Source of the DNA: Brucella pseudogrignonensis
Lineage (GTDB): Bacteria; Pseudomonadota; Alphaproteobacteria; Rhizobiales; Rhizobiaceae
NCBI RefSeq assembly: GCF_032190615.1
Contig: NZ_JAVLAT010000001.1
Span: 682,001 to 746,000 of the forward strand
Length of the DNA stretch: 64,000 nt
Direction of reading: 5' to 3'
Positions within the stretch are counted from its first letter, which is position 1. Every line of letters starts with the position of its first letter. Shown piece by piece: positions 1 through 9,084 of the stretch. The notes beneath the pieces are model-generated. The model was not told where the DNA came from and did no database searches. It saw only the letters and a program-made list of their open reading frames with translations. A program made the translations under genes and the position numbers.

Positions 1-1
1 G

Positions 2-277
2 TTCCGCGCTTTGAGCAATAAGGGTTCTGCCTTTTATGGCGACACACGCCTGCCGATTGTCGGTCGCGTCTCGATGGACTCCATCACGCTTGACGTCACG
101 GCCCTGCCCGAAGGCACGCTCACACTCGGCAGCATGGTCGAACTCGTCGGCCCACATCAGCGGCTCGAAGATGTGGCACGTGATTGCGACACCATTCCCT
201 ATGAAATCCTGACTTCGTTAGGCCACCGCTATGCCCGTGTTTACGTGGATGGCCCAACACCAAAAGAAAAAGCATAA
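2..277 (+). CDS. alr: Alanine racemase, C-terminal part (5' truncated by window)
   Basis: The frame is open from base 2 and ends with TAA at 275-277, so only about the last 91 residues are visible. They contain the C-terminal beta-domain signature of alanine racemases (PIVGRVSMD followed by a D-V-T stretch and YEILTSLG). The enzyme interconverts L- and D-alanine with PLP; the PLP lysine lies outside the window. The gene runs 13 bp before dadA on the same strand, the usual arrangement of a catabolic racemase paired with D-amino-acid dehydrogenase, so this copy probably serves alanine breakdown rather than only cell-wall supply (inference). Confidence 0.9.
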   Translation, partial: FRALSNKGSAFYGDTRLPIVGRVSMDSITLDVTALPEGTLTLGSMVELVGPHQRLEDVARDCDTIPYEILTSLGHRYARVYVDGPTPKEKA

Positions 278-290
278 AACAGAGGCGAAC

Positions 291-1541
291 ATGCAGATCA
301 CCATTCTCGGCAGCGGCGTCATTGGCGTCACCACGGCCTATTATCTGGCCAAACAAGGTCACGAGGTTACCGTTGTTGACCGTGAAGAAGGCCCTGCGTT
401 GGAAACCAGCTTTGCCAATGCCGGACAGGTTTCGCCGGGCTACGCATCGCCATGGGCTGCCCCCGGCATTCCATTAAAAGCCGCCAAATGGCTGTTTCAG
501 AAACATGCGCCGCTGGTTCTGTGCCTGACCTCTGATCCAAAGCAATATAGCTGGCTGTTGCAGATGCTCGCGAACTGTACGGAGAGACGCTACAAGGTCA
601 ACAAAAGTCGCATGGTACGCGTGGCCGAATATAGCCGCGATTGCCTTATGGCACTGCGCAATGAAACCGGCATCCAATATGATCAGCGCACGCAGGGCAC
701 GTTGCAGCTGTTCCGTGAGCAATATCAGCTTGATGGCATCGGCAACGATATTGAAGTTCTGCGTCAGGATGGCGTACCGTTTGAAGTGCTCGACCGGGAA
801 GACTGCGTGCGTGTTGAACCAGCTCTGGCCCGCGCCCGCGATAAATTTGTCGGCGGCCTGCGCTTGCCCAATGATGAAACCGGCGATTGCTTCAAATTCA
901 CCAATGAACTGGCCAAAATTGCCGAAGGTCTTGGCGTTAAATTCCGCTTTGGTGTGGATATCAAATCGCTGCTCATGTCCGGCGGCAAGGTGTCGGGTGT
1001 TGAAACTTCGCAAGGCATTCTGACGGCTGACCGTTATGTCGTGGCACTTGGCAGCTACACGCCTGCACTGGTCAAGTCGCTTGGGCTGAACGCCCCGATC
1101 TATCCGGTCAAGGGCTATTCGATCACCGCACCGATCATCAATGAAGAGCTGGCCCCTGTCTCGACCGTGCTGGATGAGAGCTTCAAGATTGCCATCACCC
1201 GCCTTGGCGACCGTATCCGCGTCGGCGGCATGGCCGAGGTTTCAGGCTTCACCAAAGATCTGCCCGCTGCACGTCGTGCAACGCTTGATCTGTCGGTGAG
1301 CGATCTATTCCCCGGTGGCGATCTCAAGGCTGCAACCTTCTGGTCGGGCCTGCGTCCAATGACGCCGGATTCAACGCCGATCATCGGTGCAACCCGCTAC
1401 GAAAATGTGTTCATCAATGCGGGCCACGGCACGCTTGGCTGGACCATGGGTCCGGGTTCCGGCAAGCTGCTCGCGGACCTTATCTCGGGTAACAAGCCAG
1501 ACATTCAGGCTGATGATTTAAGCATCGCCCGCTACTCATAA
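291..1541 (+). CDS. dadA: D-amino acid dehydrogenase small subunit DadA
   Basis: FAD-dependent oxidative deamination of D-alanine and other D-amino acids to 2-keto acids, passing electrons to the respiratory chain at the inner membrane. The 416-residue product starts with the dinucleotide-binding beta-alpha-beta fold (GSGVIG at residues 7-12, acidic residues at the end of the second strand) and ends with the family's C-terminal FAD region ([13 protein letters not shown], then [15 protein letters not shown]). The ATG at 291 is chosen because GAGG lies just upstream and the protein then begins directly at the FAD fold; an upstream in-frame start would overlap alr. Forms an operon with alr. Confidence 0.95.
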   Translation: MQITILGSGVIGVTTAYYLAKQGHEVTVVDREEGPALETSFANAGQVSPGYASPWAAPGIPLKAAKWLFQKHAPLVLCLTSDPKQYSWLLQMLANCTERRYKVNKSRMVRVAEYSRDCLMALRNETGIQYDQRTQGTLQLFREQYQLDGIGNDIEVLRQDGVPFEVLDREDCVRVEPALARARDKFVGGLRLPNDETGDCFKFTNELAKIAEGLGVKFRFGVDIKSLLMSGGKVSGVETSQGILTADRYVVALGSYTPALVKSLGLNAPIYPVKGYSITAPIINEELAPVSTVLDESFKIAITRLGDRIRVGGMAEVSGFTKDLPAARRATLDLSVSDLFPGGDLKAATFWSGLRPMTPDSTPIIGATRYENVFINAGHGTLGWTMGPGSGKLLADLISGNKPDIQADDLSIARYS

Positions 1542-1552
1542 GCGTAACACTA

Positions 1553-2101
1553 TCAAAAACTCGGTGGTGTGCAGGCGCTCACCACCTCACAGGCCACTGG
1601 CCCCACGCATTTGAAACGATGCGGCAGCTTGCTTGAGAAATAATAGGCATCGCCCGGACCTAAGATACGACGCTCGCTGCCGACCGTCACTTCGATGCGA
1701 CCGGAAATCACGATGCCGCCCTCCTCGCCTTCATGCATGAGCAGAACCTTGCCGGTATCTGAACCCGGCTCATAGCGCTCTTTGAGGATTTGCAACGAAC
1801 GCGAGAACAAGTGATCACCCACTTGCCGATAGGAAATCGGCCCCTTGCCGATCTCCACCAACTCATCCGCCTGATAAAAGACCTTGTGCGGTGCATCCGG
1901 CTCAAGCGCAAAAAACTCGGCCATTCCGATAGGAATTCCATCCAGAATGCGCTTTAATGCACCCACCGACGGATTGGACTGATTGGCTTCGATCAGCGAT
2001 ATGGTGGAATTGGTCACACCGGCCCGTTTTGCAAGCTCGCGCTGAGACAGATTCTGCCGCATGCGCACATAACGAAGCCTGCCCCCAATATCGATGCTCA
2101 T
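1553..2101 (-). CDS. XRE-family regulator with C-terminal cupin domain (PuuR-like)
   Basis: A 182-residue DNA-binding regulator. The first 60 residues form a Cro/CI helix-turn-helix (SQRELAKRAGVTNSTISLIE), and residues from about 105 to the end are a small cupin barrel (HEGEEGGIVISGRIEV, GDAYYFSSKLPHRF), as in regulators of amino-acid and polyamine catabolism. The ATG at 2101 is preferred to the GTG six bases upstream because AAGGGA is then about 8 bases away. It is divergent from the aminotransferase at 2393 and convergent with dadA, so it probably controls the aminotransferase and itself. An 8-bp palindrome GATATATC at 2131-2138 is a weak operator candidate. The ligand is unknown. Confidence 0.85.
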   Translation of the reverse strand: MSIDIGGRLRYVRMRQNLSQRELAKRAGVTNSTISLIEANQSNPSVGALKRILDGIPIGMAEFFALEPDAPHKVFYQADELVEIGKGPISYRQVGDHLFSRSLQILKERYEPGSDTGKVLLMHEGEEGGIVISGRIEVTVGSERRILGPGDAYYFSSKLPHRFKCVGPVACEVVSACTPPSF

Positions 2102-2260
2102 CGACACGTCCCTTACTGTTTATGATGTTCGATATATCACAAACTTTTGTTTCAAAGCACATAATTTCAATGATTTAAATTTTATGAAAAAAGGACTTGT
2201 TGCCTTCGGTGATACATGTCCTTTTACTCCAAAGAGCCTCATTCAAAAAGCGGCATGTGC

Positions 2261-2364
2261 GCGCGAAAATGGTGATTTTCGAGTACCGGAGCGCAGTGTA
2301 CTTAAAGGTACATGAACACCGGAACGCAGCAAATTGCCATTTGCAGCCGCTCAGGGCGGCTTTT
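2261..2364. repeat. Dispersed palindromic intergenic repeat, family 1, copy 1
   Basis: About 104 bp sharing block order with 56493-56592: GAAAATGG at the left, ACCGGAGCG, a small hairpin (TGTAC-TTAAAG-GTACA, 2297-2312), ACCGGAACG and CCATTTGCAG at the right. The outer AAAATGG/CCATTT arms are complementary, so the unit can fold as a whole. Length and design recall the Bru-RS palindromic elements of Brucella; I could not compare sequences. It fills much of the gap before the aminotransferase. Confidence 0.7.
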
Positions 2365-2392
2365 GGAACAGGCTCTCAAATAGGAGGTCTGA

Positions 2393-3721
2393 ATGCTTAA
2401 CAACACCAACGCGCCAAGTCTTGATAACTTCTGGATGCCGTTCACGGCCAACCGCCAGTTCAAGGCCGCCCCACGCCTGCTCGCAAGCGCTTCGGGCATG
2501 TATTACACCGATGTCGACGGCAATCAGGTTCTGGACGGAACCGCAGGCCTCTGGTGCTGCAATGCCGGTCATGGCCGCGAGCAGATCACCCAGGCAGTCG
2601 AGCGCCAGATCTCGACCATGGACTTCGCGCCGACCTTCCAGATGGGCCACAACATCGCTTTCGATTTTGCTGAAAAGCTCGCAGCCATTGCGCCCGGTGG
2701 CCCGGATGCCAAGCTCGATCGCGTGTTCTTCACCAATTCCGGCTCGGAGTCGGTCGATACTGCACTGAAGATCGCCATCGCCTATCAGCGCGCGATTGGT
2801 CAGGGCACCCGTACGCTCGTGATCGGTCGCGAAAAAGGTTATCACGGCGTTGGCTTCGGCGGCATTTCTGTCGGCGGCCTCGTCAACAACCGTCGCGTTT
2901 TCCCGCAGATTCCTGCCGATCATATGCGCCATACGCTCGATATTGGCCGCAATGCCTTCTCCAAAGGCTTGCCAGAACACGGCATCGAGCTTGCTGATGA
3001 TCTGGAGCGTCTGGTTCAGCTCCATGGCGCAGAAAAGATTGCTGCCGTCATCGTCGAACCGATGTCCGGTTCAGCCGGTGTTATTCTGCCACCAAAAGGC
3101 TATCTTGAACGCATCCGCGCCACCGCTGACAAGCACGGCATTCTGGTGATCTATGACGAAGTCATCACCGGCTTCGGTCGCCTCGGCACACCATTTGCGG
3201 TTGATTATTTCGGCGTTAAGCCTGACCTCGTCACCACTGCCAAGGGCCTGACCAACGGCGCAATTCCAATGGGTGCTGTCTTCGCCAGCCGCACAGTGCA
3301 TGATGCGCTGATGACCGGCCCCGAAAACGCCATCGAGCTCTTCCACGGCTACACCTATTCCGGTCATCCGGTTGCCTGTGCTGCTGGTCTTGCCACGCTG
3401 GAAATCTACGCCGAAGAAGGTCTTCTGACGCGCGGCGCAGAACTGGCCGAACATTGGCAGAACGCGCTTCATTCGCTGAAGGGCGCGCCAAATGTCATCG
3501 ACATCCGCAACTTGGGCCTCGTTGGCGCAATCGAACTGTCGTCCCGCGAAGGCGCCATCGGCGCACGTGCCTATGACGTGTTCACGGATTGCTTCAAGAA
3601 GGGCCTTCTGATCCGTGTTACGGGCGATGTGATCGCGCTTTCGCCACCGCTTATCGTGGAAAAGGAACAGATCGACACCATCGTTTCCATGATCGGAGAT
3701 GCACTGAAACGCGCGGCCTGA
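2393..3721 (+). CDS. Class III PLP aminotransferase (beta-alanine/omega-amino acid--pyruvate type)
   Basis: A 442-residue fold-type I aminotransferase moving the amino group from an omega-amino acid or amine to pyruvate. Landmarks: FTNSGSES at 113-120 (phosphate binding), YDEV with Asp255 against the PLP pyridine nitrogen, and TTAKGLTNG with Lys284 as the PLP lysine. The N-terminal FWMPFTANRQF and CNAGHG segments are typical of the beta-alanine--pyruvate group. ATG at 2393 follows a GGAGG at 2383-2387. Divergent from the XRE-cupin regulator, as in polyamine or beta-alanine catabolic loci. The exact amino donor cannot be read from sequence. Confidence 0.88.
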   Translation: MLNNTNAPSLDNFWMPFTANRQFKAAPRLLASASGMYYTDVDGNQVLDGTAGLWCCNAGHGREQITQAVERQISTMDFAPTFQMGHNIAFDFAEKLAAIAPGGPDAKLDRVFFTNSGSESVDTALKIAIAYQRAIGQGTRTLVIGREKGYHGVGFGGISVGGLVNNRRVFPQIPADHMRHTLDIGRNAFSKGLPEHGIELADDLERLVQLHGAEKIAAVIVEPMSGSAGVILPPKGYLERIRATADKHGILVIYDEVITGFGRLGTPFAVDYFGVKPDLVTTAKGLTNGAIPMGAVFASRTVHDALMTGPENAIELFHGYTYSGHPVACAAGLATLEIYAEEGLLTRGAELAEHWQNALHSLKGAPNVIDIRNLGLVGAIELSSREGAIGARAYDVFTDCFKKGLLIRVTGDVIALSPPLIVEKEQIDTIVSMIGDALKRAA

Positions 3722-3745
3722 TCACCACCCAGGTCAGGCTGCAAC

Positions 3746-3843
3746 AGAGCGCCGCGCGTCCGATAGGACGCGCAAAGGACGCTCTGAAAATTTAACTACG
3801 CATCGAGCTTTCCAAAAATCGAAATCGATTTTTGGGCCGATGC
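3746..3843. repeat. Composite hairpin repeat, family 2, full copy
   Basis: Two hairpins. The first is bounded by AGAGCGC and GACGCTCT (3746-3785) and contains a perfect 8-bp stem GCGCGTCC-GATA-GGACGCGC. The second (about 3800-3843) is a long stem built from CCAAAAATCGA/TCGATTTTTGG inside GCATCG/CGATGC. The same two-part plan is found, inverted, at 39719-39820, and the second half alone resembles 7481-7535 and 59797-59854. Confidence 0.65.
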
Positions 3844-3847
3844 TGTA

Positions 3848-3878
3848 GCCGCCGCTTTCCCCTGCGGCGGCTTTTTTT
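3848..3878 (+). terminator. Rho-independent terminator after the class III aminotransferase
   Basis: Perfect 7-bp stem GCCGCCG (3848-3854) / CGGCGGC (3865-3871), 10-base loop, followed by seven T at 3872-3878. Confidence 0.85.
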
Positions 3879-3990
3879 GTGAATCGCATTCTCTGGAATC
3901 GCGCGCAAAGGATTCTGCACATTATCATTTTAGTGGCCACTATGCGCGAAGCCGGCAAAAGCGTAATAACGTTACATTACATCGCTAAAT

Positions 3991-4731
3991 TCAGCTCTGC
4001 GACGGCGTAAACTTCGCCACAAGCGCATGACTATCGCCCGGATAAGTGAAACGCACATGCGTCACTGGTTGATCGGCATTCCATGTCTGACGCTCAACAA
4101 CAAGACAGGGCGAACCGACAGGTACGCCAAGTGTCGCAGCATTTTCCTCGGTTGAGACAACCGCGCGGATGGAATGCTGCGCATTGCTCCACGGCACGCA
4201 GGAAACGAGCCATGGACCGGGTGACTGCTCGGCAAAATCGGTCTCTGCTGCGCCTGGCACGGCATCAAGACTGATAATGCGTTCTTCCAGCGCAAAGACC
4301 CGCTTTCCGGCATAATGACGGCAAACAAGTTCGATGAGCGGCGTGTGTCGTGGCATGTCGATATGACGTGCATCGGCAGGGCCGCTTAACCGCTCGTTTC
4401 GTTTCAGCAGCTCAAAACGATAAGGCTGCCCAAGCGCTGCAACCTCATCGCGAATATCATGGATTTCGAGAATTGCGGCTTGCGACTGCGGGACGGAAAC
4501 AAAGCTTCCCGAACGGCGCTTTCGCTCAATCAGACCGGCTTTTGCCAGCTGCGTCAGCGCCTTGTTCACGGTCATGCGCGAGCAATTATAATACTCGGTC
4601 AGCTCGTGCTCGAACGGGATGCGATGACCGGGCTGCCACTCGCCAGAAATAATGCGCGTTTCAATATCATCCAGAATACGCTGATGCAGCGATAATGTCG
4701 GCTCTTCTTTTCCGGATGGATTGTCCTGCAC
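3991..4731 (-). CDS. hutC: Histidine utilisation repressor HutC (GntR family)
   Basis: A 246-residue GntR/HutC regulator. The N-terminal winged helix spans about residues 14-80 (HELTEYYNCSRMTVNKALTQL); the C-terminal UTRA domain would sense urocanate, the usual inducer. GTG start at 4731; the gene lies 19 bp downstream of hutF and is probably cotranscribed with it. In Brucella, HutC is known also to bind the virB promoter. A 12-bp palindrome in the hutF-hutI divergent region (6210-6221) is the likely operator, which implies autoregulation. Confidence 0.93.
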   Translation of the reverse strand: MQDNPSGKEEPTLSLHQRILDDIETRIISGEWQPGHRIPFEHELTEYYNCSRMTVNKALTQLAKAGLIERKRRSGSFVSVPQSQAAILEIHDIRDEVAALGQPYRFELLKRNERLSGPADARHIDMPRHTPLIELVCRHYAGKRVFALEERIISLDAVPGAAETDFAEQSPGPWLVSCVPWSNAQHSIRAVVSTEENAATLGVPVGSPCLVVERQTWNADQPVTHVRFTYPGDSHALVAKFTPSQS

Positions 4732-4750
4732 GTCCCGCTCGCCCCATTTA

Positions 4751-6118
4751 TTAGTTCAGCAATTCGCCGATTGCTTTCTGGAAAGCACGCTCTGCCGCAT
4801 CGCGCAAGCGATGATGTCCGCCCTCCACCTGTTTCACGCCGCGCACCCACACATCAGAGGCACGCGCACGACCGGCAAAAATCCAGCCATCGAGAACCGC
4901 ATCGCCTTTTGCATGGGGCAGACGCTCAACATCAAGCGATACAAAATCTGCCGAAGCACCTTGCTTCAATCCATCACCCTCACGACCCATAGCAATATTC
5001 CCGCCTGCCAATGCATTATCGAACAAGGCGCGTCCGGTCGAGCCTTCGTTTTTCGCCAGCACATTGCGCGCTCGATGCAGCAAACGCTGCGAATATTCAT
5101 ATTGCCGCAACTCATCGCCAATGCCGATCAGCACATTGGAATCAGAACCAACGCCGAAACGGCCACCATTGGCATCGAACACGGTGGCATTGAACGTGCC
5201 ATCGCCGAGATTGGCTTCCGTGACCGGGCAAAGACCCGCGATCGCACCAGCTTTCGCCATGCGCACGGTTTCCTCGTCAGTCATGTGCGTTGCGTGGATA
5301 AGGCACCAGCGCGACGACAATTCCTGATGGTCAAGCAGCCATTCGACAGGTCGCTGTCCGGACCACGCAATGCAGTCCTCCACTTCCTTGACCTGCTCGG
5401 CAATGTGAATATGCACTGGCGCGCCGGGCAACAGCTTTGCTGCAAATGTCAGCTCATCCGGGGTGACAGCTCGCAGACTGTGCGGTGCCACGCCAAGCAC
5501 GGCACCCTCAAAACCTGAAAGCGCCTTTTGGCAGCCCTCGATCAGGCGCGCAAAACTCTGCTGATCATTGATAAAACGACGCTGGCCTTCATTGGGTTCG
5601 GCCCCGCCAAAACTCGAATGCGCATAAAGCACGGGCAACAGCGTTAGACCGATGCCAGCGCTTTGCGCTGCCGAGGCAATACGATCCGCCATTTCAGAAA
5701 TATTGCTATAAGGCGTGCCGTCGCGATCATGATGCAGATAATGAAACTCGCCGACGCGTGTAAAACCGGCTTCCAGCATATCGATATAAAGCCGCAATGC
5801 GACCGCTTCCGCCTGTTCCGGCGTCATGGTCAGCGCGAACTTATACATGATCTCGCGCCAGCTCCAGAAACTGTCAGCCGATGGTCCGCGCCGTTCAGCA
5901 AGGCCAGCCATGCCATATTGAAACGCGTGGCTGTGGAGGTTTGGCATCCCCGCTACGATCACCTTATAGCGCTCGTCACCCGTCTGCGCATCAACGCCAG
6001 TCTCCACAGAAGCAATTTTTCCATGAGCCACGCCGAGCCGCACATCTTCTGCCCAGCCGCTTTGCAAAAGCGCTTGTTGCGCATGAATAAATTGCGTTTT
6101 TTCGACGATGGCGGACAT
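4751..6118 (-). CDS. hutF: Formimidoylglutamate deiminase HutF
   Basis: Hydrolyses N-formimidoyl-L-glutamate to N-formyl-L-glutamate and ammonia, the fourth step of the five-step histidine pathway. The 455-residue amidohydrolase has the metal motif HSH (His62, His64), further ligands in HIHIAEQ and IHATH, and the metal-binding Asp in GVGSDSN. The ATG at 6118 is preceded by GAGGAG about 8 bases away; upstream in-frame codons lack a ribosome site. HutF together with HutG shows that this organism releases formate rather than formamide. Divergent from hutI; hutC follows it. Confidence 0.94.
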   Translation of the reverse strand: MSAIVEKTQFIHAQQALLQSGWAEDVRLGVAHGKIASVETGVDAQTGDERYKVIVAGMPNLHSHAFQYGMAGLAERRGPSADSFWSWREIMYKFALTMTPEQAEAVALRLYIDMLEAGFTRVGEFHYLHHDRDGTPYSNISEMADRIASAAQSAGIGLTLLPVLYAHSSFGGAEPNEGQRRFINDQQSFARLIEGCQKALSGFEGAVLGVAPHSLRAVTPDELTFAAKLLPGAPVHIHIAEQVKEVEDCIAWSGQRPVEWLLDHQELSSRWCLIHATHMTDEETVRMAKAGAIAGLCPVTEANLGDGTFNATVFDANGGRFGVGSDSNVLIGIGDELRQYEYSQRLLHRARNVLAKNEGSTGRALFDNALAGGNIAMGREGDGLKQGASADFVSLDVERLPHAKGDAVLDGWIFAGRARASDVWVRGVKQVEGGHHRLRDAAERAFQKAIGELLN

Positions 6119-6209
6119 GCTGTTTCGCTCCTCTTTCCATCCGTTTTGCAGCACCATTTTTCAACAGATCACAATCGGATGCATTTTTTCTCTTGGCGGC
6201 TTCGCTAAT

Positions 6210-6221
6210 ATGTATATACAT
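6210..6221. promoter_or_regulatory. Candidate HutC operator in the hutF/hutI divergent promoter
   Basis: Perfect 12-bp palindrome ATGTATATACAT between the divergently transcribed hutF and hutI genes. HutC sites in other bacteria have a TGTA..TACA core, which this fits. The position allows control of both directions. Confidence 0.7.
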
Positions 6222-6253
6222 TATCGAAAAACAGGGGAAGCGAGAAAACGCTC

Positions 6254-7471
6254 ATGACACAGAAATCGAACTTCGTTTTAACGCAGGCACGCATCGCCAC
6301 TCTATCGGAAAAGGCAGATGGACTTGGTTTGATCGAAGCTGCAGCAATTGCCGTCAAGGATGGCAAAATCGCTTATGTCGGCGCTGAAATTGATCTTCCT
6401 GCTGAATATGCCTCGCTTGAGAAGATTGACTGCGAAAACCGCCTGATCACACCGGGACTCATCGACTGCCACACGCATCTGGTCCACGCAGGCAACCGTG
6501 CACATGAATTTGAGCTGCGCCTGAATGGTGCCACTTACGAAGAAGTTGCGCGCGCGGGCGGCGGCATTGTTTCCTCCGTTAAAAATCTGCGCGCGGCCAG
6601 CGAAGATGATCTGGTCCGTGAAACCCTGCCCCGCCTCGATGCACTGATCGCTGAAGGCGTGACGACGGTTGAAGTCAAATCCGGCTATGGTCTTGATACG
6701 CAAAGCGAAATAAAATCATTGCGTGCAGCCCGGCGTCTTGGGCATGAACGCGATGTTGCTATTCGCACCACCTTCTTGGGCGCTCATGCCCTGCCACCGG
6801 AAATGAATGGCGATAAAACGGCTTTCATCGACAAGATCGTCAATGAAATGCTGCCTGCTATTGCGAGTGAAAATCTCGCCGATGCGGTGGACGGGTTCTG
6901 CGAAGGCATCGCTTTCCTGCCGGACGAAATCGCCCGCGTTTTCGATGCTGCAAAAGCGCACGACCTGCCAGTCAAACTCCATGCCGATCAGCTCTCCAAT
7001 CTGCATGGCGCAGCCCTTGCCGCGTCCTATGATGCGCTTTCCGCCGATCATCTCGAATATACCGATGCAGAAGGTGCGGCTGCCATGGCAAAGGCCGGAA
7101 CTGTCGCTGTTCTGCTGCCCGGCGCTTATTACTTCATCCGCGAAACGCAAAAGCCGCCGGTGGAGCTTTTCCGTGCGGCTGGCACAAAGATGGCGCTGGC
7201 AACCGACAACAATCCCGGTACGTCGCCACTGACCTCGCTTCTGCTCACCATGAATATGGGCGCAACCCTGTTCCGCATGACAGTCGATGAATGCATTGCA
7301 GGTGTCACCCGCGAAGCAGCCCGTGCCCTCGGCGTGCTCGACAAGACCGGCACGCTTGAAGTCGGCAAGGACGCGGATCTCGCGATCTGGAACGTCGAGC
7401 GCCCAGCAGAGCTTGTTTACCGCATCGGCTTCAACCCGCTGTGGAAGCGGGTTTTCAAAGGCCAGATTTAA
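6254..7471 (+). CDS. hutI: Imidazolonepropionase HutI
   Basis: Opens the ring of 4-imidazolone-5-propionate to N-formimidoyl-glutamate, the third step of histidine degradation. The 405-residue amidohydrolase carries the metal motif HTH (His73, His75) in [10 protein letters not shown], the family block [17 protein letters not shown] and the ligand Asp in [10 protein letters not shown]. First gene of the plus-strand hut run; its promoter region holds the HutC-type palindrome. A dispersed repeat (7481-7535) separates it from hutH. Confidence 0.95.
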   Translation: MTQKSNFVLTQARIATLSEKADGLGLIEAAAIAVKDGKIAYVGAEIDLPAEYASLEKIDCENRLITPGLIDCHTHLVHAGNRAHEFELRLNGATYEEVARAGGGIVSSVKNLRAASEDDLVRETLPRLDALIAEGVTTVEVKSGYGLDTQSEIKSLRAARRLGHERDVAIRTTFLGAHALPPEMNGDKTAFIDKIVNEMLPAIASENLADAVDGFCEGIAFLPDEIARVFDAAKAHDLPVKLHADQLSNLHGAALAASYDALSADHLEYTDAEGAAAMAKAGTVAVLLPGAYYFIRETQKPPVELFRAAGTKMALATDNNPGTSPLTSLLLTMNMGATLFRMTVDECIAGVTREAARALGVLDKTGTLEVGKDADLAIWNVERPAELVYRIGFNPLWKRVFKGQI

Positions 7472-7480
7472 TCAGAGTTT

Positions 7481-7535
7481 ATTTCAACGCGCACCTTGTC
7501 CGAAAAGCGCTTCACACTTTTCGGGATGCGCTCTT
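7481..7535 (+). repeat. Half copy of composite hairpin repeat, family 2
   Basis: Contains TTCAACGCGCA, TCCGAAAAGCG and TTCACACTTTTCGGGATGCGCTCT. It is close to 59797-59854 and to the reverse complement of the 39719-39776 half. CCGAAAAG/CTTTTCGG form a hairpin. The unit ends directly before the AAGGAG ribosome site of hutH. Confidence 0.7.
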
Positions 7536-7547
7536 AAGGAGTTTTCC

Positions 7548-9083
7548 ATGACCCTTATCTTGAAACCCGGCAGCGTTTCACTTGGCGTACTTGAACAGAT
7601 TTACCGCGAAAATCATGCCGTTCGCATCGATCCGTCTTTCCATACAGGCGTTGAAAAGGCAGCTCGCCGCATCGCCGAAATCGCTGCTGGCGATGCACCG
7701 GTCTATGGCATCAATACCGGCTTTGGTAAGCTCGCCTCGATCCGCATCGCGCCCGAAGATGTAGCAACACTTCAGCGCAATCTGATCCTGTCGCATTGCT
7801 GCGGCGTCGGTGAACCGCTGAGCGAAAACATCGTGCGCCTCATCATGGCGCTGAAGCTCATTTCGCTTGGCCGTGGCGCATCGGGCGTGCGGCTCGAACT
7901 CATTACGCTTATCGAAGCCATGCTGGAAAAGGGCGTCATTCCAATGATCCCGGCCAAGGGTTCGGTTGGCGCTTCTGGCGACCTCGCGCCGCTTGCGCAT
8001 ATGGCCGCGACCATGATCGGCGAAGGGGAAGCCTTCTATCAGGGCGAACGCCTGCCATCTGCTGACGCACTGAAAAAAGCGGGCCTCAAGCCGGTTGTTC
8101 TGGCTGCCAAGGAAGGTCTAGCCCTCATCAACGGCACACAGACCTCAACCGCATTGGCATTGGCCGGCCTGTTCCGTGCGCATCGCGCATTGCAGGCAGC
8201 CCTTGTCACCGGCGCCCTTTCGACCGATGCAGCAATGGGTTCAACGGCTCCGTTCCATCCAGATATTCACACATTGCGCGGCCATCAGGGTCAGATCGAT
8301 ACGGCAGCAGCCCTGCGCAATCTGCTCGCCGGTTCGGTCATTCGCGAAAGCCATCTGGACGGCGACCAGCGCGTGCAGGACCCTTATTGCATCCGCTGTC
8401 AGCCGCAAGTTGATGGTGCAGCCCTCGATATTCTGCGCCAGGCTGCCCGCACATTGGAAATCGAAGCCAATGCCGTCACCGACAATCCGCTCGTCCTCTC
8501 CGATGACAGCGTGGTTTCAGGCGGCAACTTCCATGCCGAACCCGTTGCTTTCGCAGCCGACCAGATTGCGCTGGCTGTGTGCGAAATTGGGGCAATTGCC
8601 CAGCGCCGCATTGCACTTCTGGTCGATCCTGCGCTTTCCTTCGGCCTGCCTGCGTTCCTCGCTAAAAAGCCGGGCCTCAATTCGGGTCTTATGATTGCGG
8701 AAGTCACATCCGCCGCACTGATGAGCGAAAACAAGCAGATGGCGCATCCGGCATCGGTTGATTCCACGCCAACCTCCGCCAATCAGGAAGATCATGTTTC
8801 AATGGCCTGCCATGGTGCACGCCGCCTGTTGCAGATGACCGAAAACCTCAACGCAATCATCGGCATTGAAGCATTGACTGGCGCACTGGGTGTTGAATTG
8901 CGTGGCCCCCTTGAAACCAGTCCAGAACTGAAAAGCGCCATCGCCGTTCTGCGCGCGCATGTGCCGACACTCGACGTTGATCGCTACATGGCCAACGATT
9001 TGGCAAGCGCAAGCGCCATCATCGCCGACGGCTCGTTCACCGGCAGCATCAGCGCCCATATTCTGCCTGCACTGGAGATTTGA
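7548..9083 (+). CDS. hutH: Histidine ammonia-lyase HutH
   Basis: Removes ammonia from L-histidine to give urocanate, the first pathway step. The 511-residue protein contains GASGDLAP, with Ala142-Ser143-Gly144 forming the MIO electrophile (Ser143 as in characterised histidases), Tyr53 in VYGINTGFG, and the C-terminal QEDHVSM segment. ATG at 7548 follows AAGGAG at the edge of the repeat; the upstream open frame runs into hutI and is not coding. hutG starts one base after its TGA. Confidence 0.96.
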   Translation: MTLILKPGSVSLGVLEQIYRENHAVRIDPSFHTGVEKAARRIAEIAAGDAPVYGINTGFGKLASIRIAPEDVATLQRNLILSHCCGVGEPLSENIVRLIMALKLISLGRGASGVRLELITLIEAMLEKGVIPMIPAKGSVGASGDLAPLAHMAATMIGEGEAFYQGERLPSADALKKAGLKPVVLAAKEGLALINGTQTSTALALAGLFRAHRALQAALVTGALSTDAAMGSTAPFHPDIHTLRGHQGQIDTAAALRNLLAGSVIRESHLDGDQRVQDPYCIRCQPQVDGAALDILRQAARTLEIEANAVTDNPLVLSDDSVVSGGNFHAEPVAFAADQIALAVCEIGAIAQRRIALLVDPALSFGLPAFLAKKPGLNSGLMIAEVTSAALMSENKQMAHPASVDSTPTSANQEDHVSMACHGARRLLQMTENLNAIIGIEALTGALGVELRGPLETSPELKSAIAVLRAHVPTLDVDRYMANDLASASAIIADGSFTGSISAHILPALEI

Positions 9084-9084
9084 A

